Source: Kiloniellaceae bacterium (GTDB lineage Bacteria > Pseudomonadota > Alphaproteobacteria > Kiloniellales > Kiloniellaceae). From it: a DNA stretch of 42,715 bases. The notes beneath the pieces were generated by a model. That model ran no database searches. It was given only the letters and a program-made list of their open reading frames with translations, and was not told the DNA's origin. Below, one piece after another: positions 6,575 through 14,874 of this stretch (the first letter of the stretch is position 1; the number at the start of each line of letters is the position of its first letter). The stretch spans positions 1 through 42,715 of the forward strand of contig WHTV01000027.1 of the NCBI GenBank assembly GCA_009377535.1, written 5' to 3'. The position numbers and the translations under genes are program-made.

Positions 6575-8962
6575 TTGCCCCGCCGCGCCCTTCGCCTGCT
6601 ATCGCTGCTGATCGTCTGCCTCGGCCTTGCCGTTTCGGGCGTGGTGGCGGCGCAGGATGCCGGCGACGCCGCGGCCCGGTGGGACCGCAGCCTCGATCTC
6701 GTCGAGCAGCAGCTGTCGCGCGCCGATACCACCGCCGAGAGCGCGGCCCGCTTCTTCGAGCTGACGGAGCAGATCCGCCAGGAGGCGCGGGACGAAGCGG
6801 CAGCGCTGCAGCCGAGGGTGGAAAGCCTACAGCGCCGCCTGGAGGCGCTGGGGCCGGCGCCGGAGGAAGGAGCGGCGCCGGAATCTCCGGAGGTCGCCAC
6901 GCAGCGCCAGGGACTGAGCGCGGAACTGCAGCGCCTCAATGCGCAAATCAGCCAGGCCAAGCTCGCCATCGTGCGTGCCGACGAGATCGACCGGCTGGTG
7001 GGCGCGCTGTCGCAGCGCAAGCGCTTCGAGGCGCTGTTCCACACCTATCCCTTCCCCTGGGTGCCGGAGACCTGGCAACAGAGCGTGCCGGAATCCTTCG
7101 CCGTGGCGGAGCAAATGTTGCGCGCGCCCGTCAACTGGTGGGAGGGCGTGTCGCTGGATGAGCGTCCCACCTCTCTCACTCTGCGCGTTGCCGTTCTGCT
7201 GGCCCTGGCCTTGGTGCTCGGCGGCGTCCTGCGCTACTGGCTGATCAGTCGCTATGGGCGCGACTCCCAGCAGAGCGCGCCGAGCTATGCCGCCCGCCTG
7301 GTCGCCGCGGTTGCCAGCGCCGGCGCGCGCGGCATCATTCCCGCCCTGGTCTTCGGTGGCCTCTTCTATCTCGCCTGGCGCAATCAGGTTGCGGAAGAAA
7401 GCCTGTTCTGGTCGCTGCTGACCCTGCTGTTCGCCGTGATGACGTTCTTCAGCCTGGCCTGGGCAGTGCCCTACGCGGTGCTCTCGCCGGACCTCCCGCA
7501 GTGGCGGCTGCTGTCGGTGTCGCCCGAGAACGCGCGCATCCTGGGCCGGCGCTTCACGCTGCTGGCGGCCTTCTTCGCCGTGCAGATCTTCATGGCCGGG
7601 GCGCACGAAGAAATCGGCGTCAGCGATGCCTATTTCTCTCTCTCCACGCTGCTGCTGAACGCGCTTCCCGCGCTCATCGTGATCGATATGGGTCGCCGCC
7701 GCTATTGGGTGATGGGGCGCCCGCGGGCCGACGAAGGTGAGGAAGACGAAGCCGCGCAGCCCGCTCCGTCGCAAAGCGGCTTCTGGAATCTGGTCAGACG
7801 CCTCACCGTCGTGATCGCCGTCGGCAGTATCCTGGCATCGCTCATCGGCTATGCCGACCTGGCCGACTTCCTCGTTCGCAGCCTGCTGCTGAGCATCGTG
7901 ACCTTGGCCGCGGTCGCGATCCTGCGCGGGCTCGGCCGCGAGCTGGTCGGCGCCGGCTTGCGTTCGGGCTTCACGCGAGAGGCACTGGAGCTGCGCCACG
8001 TCGCCCGCAATCGCATCAAGTTCTGGCTGCGCACGCTGCTCGATGCCATGCTGATCGTGACCGGCATCCTGGTGATCGCCGCGATCTGGTCGTCACCCTT
8101 CGGCGAGTTCTGGGCGCAGACGCGACGCCTGCTGTCGGGCATCACCATCGGCGGCGTCACCATCTCCTTCACCGACATCCTGGTGGCGCTTTCCATCTTT
8201 GTCCTCATCCTGCTGCTGACCCGCCTCGGCCAGCGCTTCCTCAACAACAGCGTGCTGCCGCAGACCGGCTTCGATTCCGGCGTGCAGAACTCGCTCGCCG
8301 CCGGCTTCGGCTACATCGGCGTCATCCTGGCAGCCGTCTTCGGCATCTCCGCCCTCGGCGTCGACCTGTCCAACATCGCGCTGATTGCCGGCGCGCTCTC
8401 CGTCGGCATCGGCTTCGGGCTGCAGACCATCGTCAGCAACTTCGTCGCGGGCATCATCCTGCTCATCGAGCGGCCGATCAAAGTCGGCGACTGGGTCCTG
8501 GTCGGCGCCAACGAGGGCCTGGTGAAGCGGATCACCGTCCGCTCGACCGAACTGCAGACCTTTCAGCGTGCGTCGGTGATCATTCCCAACTCGGACTTCA
8601 TCTCCACCTCGGTGATCAACTGGACCCACAAGGATCACTATGGGCGCATCGAGGTCGGGGTCGGCGTCGCCTACGGCTGCGACATCGAGAAGGTTCGCGA
8701 GGTGCTGCTCGACTGCGCCCAGCGGCACGAGCGCGTACTGACCTCGCCGGAGCCGAACGTGATCTTCATGAACTTCGGGTCCAGCAGTCTCGACTTCGAA
8801 CTGCGCTGCTTCACCAGCGAGGTCAGCTACCGGCTGGTCATTGCCAGCGACCTGCGCTTTGCCATCGACAAGGCCTTCCGCGAGGCCGGAATCGAGATTC
8901 CCTTTCCGCAGCAGGTCGTCCATTTCGCGGCGCAGCCCATCGCCATCAAGTCCCTGGAATAG
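6575..8962 (+). CDS. DUF3772/MscS-family mechanosensitive channel
   Basis: 795-aa inner-membrane channel that would open under membrane tension during hypo-osmotic shock. Order: signal peptide (1-26, ending VVAAQ), a periplasmic helical DUF3772 region rich in coiled coil (about 30-190), about ten membrane helices, then the MscS pore helix and beta domain, recognised by NFVAGIILLIERPIKVGDWV (about 628-647), followed by the C-terminal domain. TTG start with GAGAGGA about 7 nt upstream; no better start exists. It is much longer than E. coli MscS (286 aa) and resembles the large multi-helix paralogues. Confidence 0.92.
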   Translation: MPRRALRLLSLLIVCLGLAVSGVVAAQDAGDAAARWDRSLDLVEQQLSRADTTAESAARFFELTEQIRQEARDEAAALQPRVESLQRRLEALGPAPEEGAAPESPEVATQRQGLSAELQRLNAQISQAKLAIVRADEIDRLVGALSQRKRFEALFHTYPFPWVPETWQQSVPESFAVAEQMLRAPVNWWEGVSLDERPTSLTLRVAVLLALALVLGGVLRYWLISRYGRDSQQSAPSYAARLVAAVASAGARGIIPALVFGGLFYLAWRNQVAEESLFWSLLTLLFAVMTFFSLAWAVPYAVLSPDLPQWRLLSVSPENARILGRRFTLLAAFFAVQIFMAGAHEEIGVSDAYFSLSTLLLNALPALIVIDMGRRRYWVMGRPRADEGEEDEAAQPAPSQSGFWNLVRRLTVVIAVGSILASLIGYADLADFLVRSLLLSIVTLAAVAILRGLGRELVGAGLRSGFTREALELRHVARNRIKFWLRTLLDAMLIVTGILVIAAIWSSPFGEFWAQTRRLLSGITIGGVTISFTDILVALSIFVLILLLTRLGQRFLNNSVLPQTGFDSGVQNSLAAGFGYIGVILAAVFGISALGVDLSNIALIAGALSVGIGFGLQTIVSNFVAGIILLIERPIKVGDWVLVGANEGLVKRITVRSTELQTFQRASVIIPNSDFISTSVINWTHKDHYGRIEVGVGVAYGCDIEKVREVLLDCAQRHERVLTSPEPNVIFMNFGSSSLDFELRCFTSEVSYRLVIASDLRFAIDKAFREAGIEIPFPQQVVHFAAQPIAIKSLE

Positions 8963-8982
8963 AAAGAAAAAAGCGATCTACC

Positions 8983-8996
8983 CAGCCCCGGGGCTG
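8983..8996. terminator. GC-rich palindrome after the channel gene
   Basis: CAGCCCCGGGGCTG is a perfect 14-bp palindrome, flanked by outer AGCG/CGCT arms, 20 nt after the mscS-like stop. There is no T-run, so at most it is a Rho-assisted or mRNA-end hairpin. Confidence 0.3.
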
Positions 8997-9126
8997 AGCG
9001 CTTCCGCCCAAGCGGCGGGCGGTGGACTTCTCCGCGCCGTTGCCTATCATGGCGCCAGGAGATAGGGACCGCGGCCGACCTCCGCGGTCGCCGGGGTGGG
9101 CTTGCCCGGAAGGGGCCGCAACCTGC

Positions 9127-10788
9127 ATGGCTGACGGAAACCACCATCCGATGATCGCAGTGCTGCAGGCGCAGCTGGCCGCGCGCCGTATCGGGCGTCG
9201 CAGCTTCTTGCGCCTGGCGACGCTGCTCGGCACTTCCGCCGCTGCCGCCGCGGCCATGGCGGGCACCAGCGCGTCGGCTTTCGCCCCGCAGGTGGCGCAA
9301 CGCAGGGGAGGGCGCCTGACCCTCGGCGGCCGTGTGCATCCGATGTCCGACCCCCACGCGCTGGCTTGGCTGGAGCCGGCCAACGTCGTGCACCAGGTCT
9401 GCGGGACGCTGACGCGCACCGGCTTCGACAACATCACGCGCCCGCACCTGCTGTCGCATTGGCGGGCCTCGCCGGACCTCACGACCTGGGACCTGCATCT
9501 GCGCGACGACGTCTTCTGGCGCAGCGGGCGCCGCTTCCTGGCCGAAGATGTGGCCTGGAATCTGCGCCGGCTTCTCGATCCGGCGGTCGGATCTTCGGCC
9601 TTGGGCTTCATGGGCGACTACATGCTGGCGGATGGAACGACCCCGGGGTCTGTCGCTGGCACGCTGTGGGATGCCGACGCGGTGGAACTGGTCGACGATT
9701 TCCACCTGCGGCTCAACCTCAAGTCTCCGCAGATCGCCCTCCCCGAACACCTCTTCCACTTCACCAACGTGATGCTGGACCCGGAGGAGGAAGGCCGCTT
9801 CGGCGTCGGTTCCAACGGCACCGGCCCCTTCACACTGGTGGAATACCGGGTCGGCGAGCGCGCCCTGCTGCGCGCGTGCGAAAGCCAGTGCGGGCCGGCG
9901 GGCGGGCGCCGGGCGCAGCTCGACGAGCTGCTGCTGCTCGATCTCGGCGACGAGGCCGCGGCTTCCGCCGCCGCGATGGTTTCGGGCCAGGTCGACGGAC
10001 TGATGCGCTGCGACTATTCGGTGGCGGAGATCCTTGCCGGCCGGCCGGGGCTGCAGGTCCACCGCACGCGCACGGCGGCCACCGGCATGCTGCAGATGAA
10101 AGTCGACCAGAAGCCCTTCGACGACCCGCGTGTGCGCCGCGCGCTGCGCCTGGCCATTGACGTGGAGGAGGTCACGCGCCTTTCGTTGCGCGGCTTCGGC
10201 GAGCCCGCGGAACACCACATGGTGGCACCGGTGCATCCCTGTTATGCGGCGCTGCCGGCGATGGGGCACCACCCCGCGGAGGCGCGCGCGCTCTTGGCTG
10301 AGGCGGGCTATCCCGACGGCCTCGACCTCACCATCACCTGCAAGAACTGGCCGCAGTGGGAGCTCGACTCCGTGCAGGCCATGGCGGCGCAGTATGCCGC
10401 CGCCGGCATCCGCTGCACCCTGGAGGTGCTGCCGGCCGCGCGCTTCTGGGAGGTGTGGGAGAAGGCGCCGCTCGCCTTCGTCGAATGGGCGCCGCGCCCG
10501 CTCGGCTTCATGCTGCTGGATCTGACGGTGCGCTCCGGCGTGCCATGGAACACCACCGGGTTCTCCGACCCGGAGATCGACTCCCTGCTCAGCCAGGTGG
10601 AAGCGGAACCCGACATCGAAGATCGTCGCCCGCTGATGCGCCGCATCCAGAAGAAGATGCAGGAAGAGGGCCCAGTCGTGCAGCCGTCGTGGCTCTCCGT
10701 GGTCACCGTGATGGCGGAGCGGGTGGGCGGCTTCCGCCTGCATCCCACCACCCTGCTGTTCGCCGAGAACTATTTCCTCAAGGCGTAG
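9127..10788 (+). CDS. Tat-exported family 5 solute-binding protein
   Basis: Periplasmic binding protein of the oligopeptide/nickel/dipeptide ABC importer family (SBP_bac_5), 553 aa from ATG 9127 with GGAAGGGG about 10 nt upstream. The N-terminus carries a twin-arginine signal (GRRSFLRLA, Arg24-Arg25) and an Ala-rich hydrophobic stretch ending near SASAFA. The body has typical motifs (DLHLRDDVFWRSGRRFLAEDV, DPRVRRALRLAID). No permease or ATPase genes are nearby, so it is an orphan binding protein. Tat export suggests folding or cofactor binding before export. Ligand unknown. Confidence 0.9.
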   Translation: MADGNHHPMIAVLQAQLAARRIGRRSFLRLATLLGTSAAAAAAMAGTSASAFAPQVAQRRGGRLTLGGRVHPMSDPHALAWLEPANVVHQVCGTLTRTGFDNITRPHLLSHWRASPDLTTWDLHLRDDVFWRSGRRFLAEDVAWNLRRLLDPAVGSSALGFMGDYMLADGTTPGSVAGTLWDADAVELVDDFHLRLNLKSPQIALPEHLFHFTNVMLDPEEEGRFGVGSNGTGPFTLVEYRVGERALLRACESQCGPAGGRRAQLDELLLLDLGDEAAASAAAMVSGQVDGLMRCDYSVAEILAGRPGLQVHRTRTAATGMLQMKVDQKPFDDPRVRRALRLAIDVEEVTRLSLRGFGEPAEHHMVAPVHPCYAALPAMGHHPAEARALLAEAGYPDGLDLTITCKNWPQWELDSVQAMAAQYAAAGIRCTLEVLPAARFWEVWEKAPLAFVEWAPRPLGFMLLDLTVRSGVPWNTTGFSDPEIDSLLSQVEAEPDIEDRRPLMRRIQKKMQEEGPVVQPSWLSVVTVMAERVGGFRLHPTTLLFAENYFLKA

Positions 10789-10833
10789 GGGGTTTTGCCG
10801 GCAGACCCGGTCCCGGAGGTGTGAATAAGGCGG

Positions 10834-10861
10834 TTGCGTCTGGCGCCGCGCGGCCTAAACT
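10834..10861 (+). promoter_or_regulatory. Candidate promoter of rhodanese-metZ operon
   Basis: TTGCGT (10834-10839) and TAAACT (10856-10861) with 16-bp spacing, followed by an approximately 75-nt leader before the rhodanese ATG. I checked the leader for the SAM-II riboswitch often found before met genes in alphaproteobacteria and did not see its conserved core. Confidence 0.35.
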
Positions 10862-10940
10862 CGCCAGCCTTGAAGGAGGCAGAGGCGGGCGGTCGTGACC
10901 CGGCCGGGCCGCGGGGCGGAAAGCAGCTGGGAGTTGCGCG

Positions 10941-11363
10941 ATGACTGAGGATTATGCAGGCGACCTGCGCCCGGCGGAAGCCTGGGCGCTGCTGGAAAAG
11001 GATCCCAAGGCCGTGCTGGTCGACGTGCGCACGGCGCCGGAGTGGGGCTTCGTCGGCGTGCCGCGGCTGGACGGCATCGGCAAGGAGACGCTCTGTGTCT
11101 CCTGGCAGGCCTACCCCGACATGGCACGCAATGAGGACTTCGCCGGCGCGGTCGCGGCCAAGGGGGTCGGCAAGGATCAGCCGGTGCTGCTGCTCTGCCG
11201 TTCCGGCGCCCGCTCGCGCGCGGCCGCCATCGCGCTGACCGCCGCCGGCTTCGGGCCCTGCTACAACGTGGCCGAGGGCTTCGAGGGCGACCGCGACGGC
11301 GACCTGCACCGCGGCAGTGTGGGCGGCTGGAAGGCCGCCGGTCTGCCCTGGGCGCAAGGCTGA
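10941..11363 (+). CDS. Rhodanese-like sulfurtransferase
   Basis: Single-domain rhodanese (140 aa) with the active-site loop CRSGARSR: the Cys would carry a persulfide and the Arg residues set anion binding. The conserved start LVDVRTAPEW and the end GFEGDRDG...GGWKAAGLPW are typical. ATG with GGGAG about 8 nt upstream. It ends 25 nt before metZ, and a rhodanese next to metZ is a recurrent alphaproteobacterial pairing, so it probably handles the sulfide or persulfide used by MetZ. That functional link is inference. Confidence 0.92.
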   Translation: MTEDYAGDLRPAEAWALLEKDPKAVLVDVRTAPEWGFVGVPRLDGIGKETLCVSWQAYPDMARNEDFAGAVAAKGVGKDQPVLLLCRSGARSRAAAIALTAAGFGPCYNVAEGFEGDRDGDLHRGSVGGWKAAGLPWAQG

Positions 11364-11388
11364 ACGCCCTTTAAGAGAGATCGGGAAG

Positions 11389-12582
11389 ATGCCGAAGGAC
11401 AACAACACGACACGGCGCTGGCGTCCGCAGACCGAGATGGTGCGCGGCGGCCTGGCGCGCAGCCACTTCGACGAGACCAGCGAGGCGCTCTACCTGACCT
11501 CCGGCTACGTCTACGGGACCGCCGAGGAGGCCGAGGCCGCCTTCAAGGGTGACAAGGACCGCTTCGTCTACTCGCGCTACGCCAATCCGACGGTCGCCAT
11601 GTTCGAGGAGCGCCTGCGCCTGTTGGAGGGCGCCGAGGCCTGCCGCGCCACCGCGAGCGGCATGAGCGCGGTCTATGCCTCCCTGATGTCGCAGCTGAAG
11701 GCCGGCGACCGCGTGGTCGCCTCGCGCGCCCTCTTCGGATCCTGTCAGTACATCGTGGCCGAACTGCTGCCGCGCTACGGCATAGAGACCCAGCTGATCG
11801 ACGGCCGGGATCTTTCGGCCTGGGAGTCGGCCCTGGCTGCGGGCGCGCAGGCGGTGTTCCTTGAGACGCCGTCCAACCCGACGCTGGAGATCATCGACAT
11901 CGCCGCGGTCAGCGAGCTGGCGCACGCCGCCGGCGCCACGGTCATCGTCGACAACGTCTTCGCCACGCCGCTGCTGCAGCGGCCGCTGGCGCTCGGCGCC
12001 GACGTGGTGGTCTATTCGGCCACCAAGCACATCGACGGCCAGGGCCGCACTATGGGCGGCGCTATCCTCTGCAGCGAGGCCTTCGTGAAGGACCACCTGC
12101 AGATGTTCTACCGCCACACCGGCCCGACGATGAGCCCCTTCAATGCCTGGGTCATGCTGAAGGGCCTCGAGACCCTGGATCTGCGCGTCGAGCGGCACTG
12201 CGCCAATGCGCTGGCCGTGGCTCAGTTCCTTGAGGGTCAGAGCGGCGTCGCCAAGGTGCTCTACCCGGGCCTCGCCAGCCACCCCCAGGCCGACCTCGCC
12301 AAGCGCCAGATGCAGGGCGGCAGCACCCTGGTGGCCTTCGAGGTCGCCGGCGGCAAGGCGCGCGCCTTTCGCCTGCTGAACGCGCTCGCCACCATCGACA
12401 TCTCCAACAACCTCGGCGACTCCAAGAGCCTCGTCACCCATCCGGCCACGACGACGCACCAGCGCCTGAAGCCGGAGGAGCGCACCGAACTCGGCATCAG
12501 CGACGGCCTGCTGCGCCTCTCCGTCGGCCTGGAAGATCCCGCCGACCTCATCGAGGATCTGGAGCAGGCGCTCAGCGTCTGA
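11389..12582 (+). CDS. metZ: O-succinylhomoserine sulfhydrylase
   Basis: Cytosolic PLP enzyme of the Cys/Met metabolism family; it converts O-succinylhomoserine and sulfide to homocysteine and succinate, by-passing cystathionine. 397 aa from ATG 11389 (MPKDNNTTRRW), with GGGAAG just upstream. The PLP lysine lies in YSATKHIDGQGRTMGGA. Other family marks are SRYANPTVAMFEERL, ETPSNPTLEIIDI and SNNLGDSKSLVTHPATTTH. The assignment to MetZ over MetB or MetC rests on overall motif fit and the rhodanese partner. Downstream homocysteine methylation could be served by the MetE-like gene at 13762-14811. Confidence 0.93.
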   Translation: MPKDNNTTRRWRPQTEMVRGGLARSHFDETSEALYLTSGYVYGTAEEAEAAFKGDKDRFVYSRYANPTVAMFEERLRLLEGAEACRATASGMSAVYASLMSQLKAGDRVVASRALFGSCQYIVAELLPRYGIETQLIDGRDLSAWESALAAGAQAVFLETPSNPTLEIIDIAAVSELAHAAGATVIVDNVFATPLLQRPLALGADVVVYSATKHIDGQGRTMGGAILCSEAFVKDHLQMFYRHTGPTMSPFNAWVMLKGLETLDLRVERHCANALAVAQFLEGQSGVAKVLYPGLASHPQADLAKRQMQGGSTLVAFEVAGGKARAFRLLNALATIDISNNLGDSKSLVTHPATTTHQRLKPEERTELGISDGLLRLSVGLEDPADLIEDLEQALSV

Positions 12583-12594
12583 CGCGCGACGTCG

Positions 12595-12894
12595 ATGCGA
12601 AAGTTCAGGGTCTTCCTGCGCGGCGAGAACTTGTTTTTGAGGATGGACGGAGAGACAAAGCGCTGCGGCTTCTACACGACGCGCTACGTGGAAGCTGCCG
12701 ACCGCGACGCGGCCGAGCAGCGCGCGGTTGATGCTTTCCGGGACGAAGGCCGGCTGCGTGGTCTTGTGGTGAACGATCCGTCGGACCCGCCGATGCTTTT
12801 CGCCGACGAGATTGACGAGATCGAGACTTTTAACGGCATCGAGAGCCTGACGCCGAGTCTCGTCTTCTTTCCTGACGAGTCGGCCAAGCACTAG
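12595..12894 (+). CDS. Conserved-looking small protein after metZ, 99 aa
   Basis: Family not recognised. Begins MRKFRVFLRGENLFLRMDGE and ends with an acidic half (DEIDEIETFNGIESL). No signal peptide or membrane segment. It begins 12 nt after the metZ stop, so it is very likely co-transcribed, although no clear Shine-Dalgarno precedes the ATG. The N-terminal beta-strand pattern and a CGFYTTRYVEA segment suggest a small alpha/beta fold. Function unknown. Confidence 0.7.
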   Translation: MRKFRVFLRGENLFLRMDGETKRCGFYTTRYVEAADRDAAEQRAVDAFRDEGRLRGLVVNDPSDPPMLFADEIDEIETFNGIESLTPSLVFFPDESAKH

Positions 12895-12906
12895 CCACTC
12901 GCCGAT

Positions 12907-12934
12907 CGCGCTGATCGTCGCCGGCGTCAGCGCG
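12907..12934. terminator. Hairpin between convergent transcription units
   Basis: CGCGCTGA and TCAGCGCG form a perfect 8-bp stem around a 12-nt loop, exactly filling the gap between the metZ-operon end (12894) and the convergent lipoprotein stop (12935). No T-run on either strand; probably a bidirectional weak terminator or 3'-end stabiliser. Confidence 0.45.
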
Positions 12935-13600
12935 TCATCGGCCGGCCATCCATGGGTCGCTGACGAAGTCCGGCACGACGGTCTCGTAGCTGCCTTCGCC
13001 GACCCACTCGTCGTTCTGCGGGTTGGGCATGAGGTCGTTGCTGTCCCAGCTGAAGAACAGCAGCACTACCCAGTCGGTCTGGTGCGAGAAGGCGTAGGTC
13101 GGCTCCTGCGAGTTCTTGAGGGCGCCCGTCTTGGCGTCGTAGGTGGTCAGCGCCAGCTTCACCACGCCTTGACGGCGGTCGCGCTTGTAGAGCGCCAGCT
13201 CGGGGAAGGTGAATTCGCCGGCCAGCGGAATCGGGATCGGGATACTCGGGATGCCGACCAGCGTCTTCTTGCGGTCGATCGAGAGGGCACCGACGCGCGG
13301 CTCGAACACCAGGTCCGCCTGGTCGCGCGCGGCGACGAGGCTGCCGCCGTGGCGTAGAACGCGGTCGCGCAGTGTCGCCACCAGGTACTTGCTGTCGGTT
13401 CCCTCGACGTAACTGGCGTCGACGAAAATCTTGCTGTTCGGCGGGATCTGGATCGCCAGCTCGTTGCAGACGCGGTCGATGGCGGTCGAGAACAGCAGTT
13501 GCTCGGTGGCGGTGCGCGCCGGCTGACTCTCGCGCAGCTGCGAGCAGGCGCAGAGCGCAAGCACAAGAAGGACGGCGGCCGGGGCACGGGCTACGGTCAT
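12935..13600 (-). CDS. Lipoprotein, DUF6655-like
   Basis: Predicted outer- or inner-membrane lipoprotein, 221 aa from ATG 13600 (MTVARAPAAVLLVLALCACS; lipobox LCAC, with a CGGAG about 10 nt upstream). The mature part starts QLRESQPARTATEQLL, a pattern I associate with the DUF6655 family, followed by a compact alpha/beta domain and a C-terminal aromatic stretch (TDWVVLLFFSWDSNDLMP). A longer in-frame start at 13696 would bury the signal sequence and was rejected. Function unknown. Confidence 0.75.
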   Translation of the reverse strand: MTVARAPAAVLLVLALCACSQLRESQPARTATEQLLFSTAIDRVCNELAIQIPPNSKIFVDASYVEGTDSKYLVATLRDRVLRHGGSLVAARDQADLVFEPRVGALSIDRKKTLVGIPSIPIPIPLAGEFTFPELALYKRDRRQGVVKLALTTYDAKTGALKNSQEPTYAFSHQTDWVVLLFFSWDSNDLMPNPQNDEWVGEGSYETVVPDFVSDPWMAGR

Positions 13601-13761
13601 GAGAAACGGCTCCGCGGGAAACAGGGATGCGGGCGACTTTAATCGATCGCTTGCCGTCGAGTCAGGGCGGCTCGTGCCCGGCCCTTGGAAAGACACAGCG
13701 GTGTCATCAAATGGACACGCCCGATGCGTGTCAGGCCCTGCCGACCAGCTGAGAAAACTGC

Positions 13762-14811
13762 CTAGACGCTCTTCGCCGCTTCCGAGAGCACCTTGAGCTT
13801 GCGCATCGCGAGATCGCGGCCGAGGTGGCCGAGGCCGCAGTCGGGTGCGGCGATGAGGCGTTCGGGTGGCAAGTGCCGGAGTGCCGCGACGAGGCGCTCG
13901 TGCACCTCATCCACCGTCTCGATGCGGCTGCGCGCGATGGCGATGACGCCGAAGATCACCGTGGTGTCGGTGAAGCAGTCGAGCAGGCCGAGATCGTTGG
14001 GGCGGTGCGCGTCTTCGAGCGAGACGGCGTCGACCACGCAGGCATCAATCGCTTCGGCGAGCTCGAAGTAGGCCCGCGGGTCGGCCTTTATGTAGTCTTC
14101 CTGGTCCAGGCGGCTGGGATAGCCGCAGCAGATGTGCAGGGTCTTCACCACGCCCGGCGGCACGCCCTGCCAGCAACGTTCGATGTGATCGATGCCATAG
14201 GCGAGCGCCTGTTTCGGCTTGCGGGCGAAGAGCGGTTCGTCGATCTGGATGTATTTGCAGCCGGCTCCGGCGAGGGCCAGGATCTCCTGGTTCAGCGCCG
14301 CGGCGAGGTCGCGGCCCAGCGCCTCGGCGTCGCCGTAGAACGCGTCCGCCGTGGTGTCGGCGATGGTCATGGGGCCGGGCAGGGTCATCTTCACCGGGCG
14401 TTCGGTAAAGCCCTGCGCCAGCTTCCAGTCGGCGGGCAGGAAGGGCGCGCGCGCCTTCACCGGGCCGCTCACCGTCGGCAGCTCGGCTTCGTAGGCGCCG
14501 TCCCGCAGGATGCGGTGGGTCAGGTGCTCGAAATCGAAACCCTCGAGGTGGCGGCAGTGGTAGTGCACGTAGTTCTCGCGGCGCACCTCGCCGTCGGTCG
14601 GGATGTCGATGCCGCAGGCGACCTGATCCTCGATGACCTCGCGCACGCCCGCGGCGATGATCCGGCCGGCCTCGGCGCCGAGGCGCTCGATGGCATGGAC
14701 ATAGTCGCGGGTGGCGACGCTCGAATCGACGGCGCCGGGATCGAACCAGTCGGGGATGCGCAGGCTGCGCGGTTTCGGGTAGGCCCCGATGGTGGTGGTC
14801 AGCAAAGGCAT
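13762..14811 (-). CDS. Core-MetE-type methionine synthase-like methyltransferase
   Basis: 349-aa cobalamin-independent methyltransferase corresponding only to the catalytic C-terminal half of MetE (E. coli MetE is about 750 aa). The zinc ligands are all present: His and Cys in LHICCGYPS, Glu in VSLEDAHR, Cys in APDCGLG. The N-terminus (TTTIGAYPKPRSLRIPDW) is typical of stand-alone members. Such core-MetE proteins may use methyl donors other than folate polyglutamate, and some family members act in C-S chemistry other than methionine synthesis, so the substrate is open. The ATG is preceded by a purine-rich GGGGGAAGA. It lies 63 nt downstream of the regulator gene on the same strand. Confidence 0.88.
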   Translation of the reverse strand: MPLLTTTIGAYPKPRSLRIPDWFDPGAVDSSVATRDYVHAIERLGAEAGRIIAAGVREVIEDQVACGIDIPTDGEVRRENYVHYHCRHLEGFDFEHLTHRILRDGAYEAELPTVSGPVKARAPFLPADWKLAQGFTERPVKMTLPGPMTIADTTADAFYGDAEALGRDLAAALNQEILALAGAGCKYIQIDEPLFARKPKQALAYGIDHIERCWQGVPPGVVKTLHICCGYPSRLDQEDYIKADPRAYFELAEAIDACVVDAVSLEDAHRPNDLGLLDCFTDTTVIFGVIAIARSRIETVDEVHERLVAALRHLPPERLIAAPDCGLGHLGRDLAMRKLKVLSEAAKSV

Positions 14812-14874
14812 CTGATGTCTTCCCCCGGGGTCTCTTGCCCCATGGGGAAAACTAACAGGGATGGCGCGGCGAGG

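Noticed and set aside
8827-10743. 638-residue antisense reading frame opposite the solute-binding protein
   Set aside because: It is Arg/His/Gly-rich without any recognisable motif and mirrors a well-supported gene; long antisense frames are common in GC-rich DNA.
10862-10940. SAM-II-type riboswitch before the rhodanese-metZ operon
   Set aside because: I looked for the conserved core and pseudoknot bases usual for this class before met genes in alphaproteobacteria and did not see them.
11371-12891. 506-residue minus-strand frame opposite metZ
   Set aside because: metZ on the plus strand has its PLP lysine and all family motifs; the antisense product is low-complexity.
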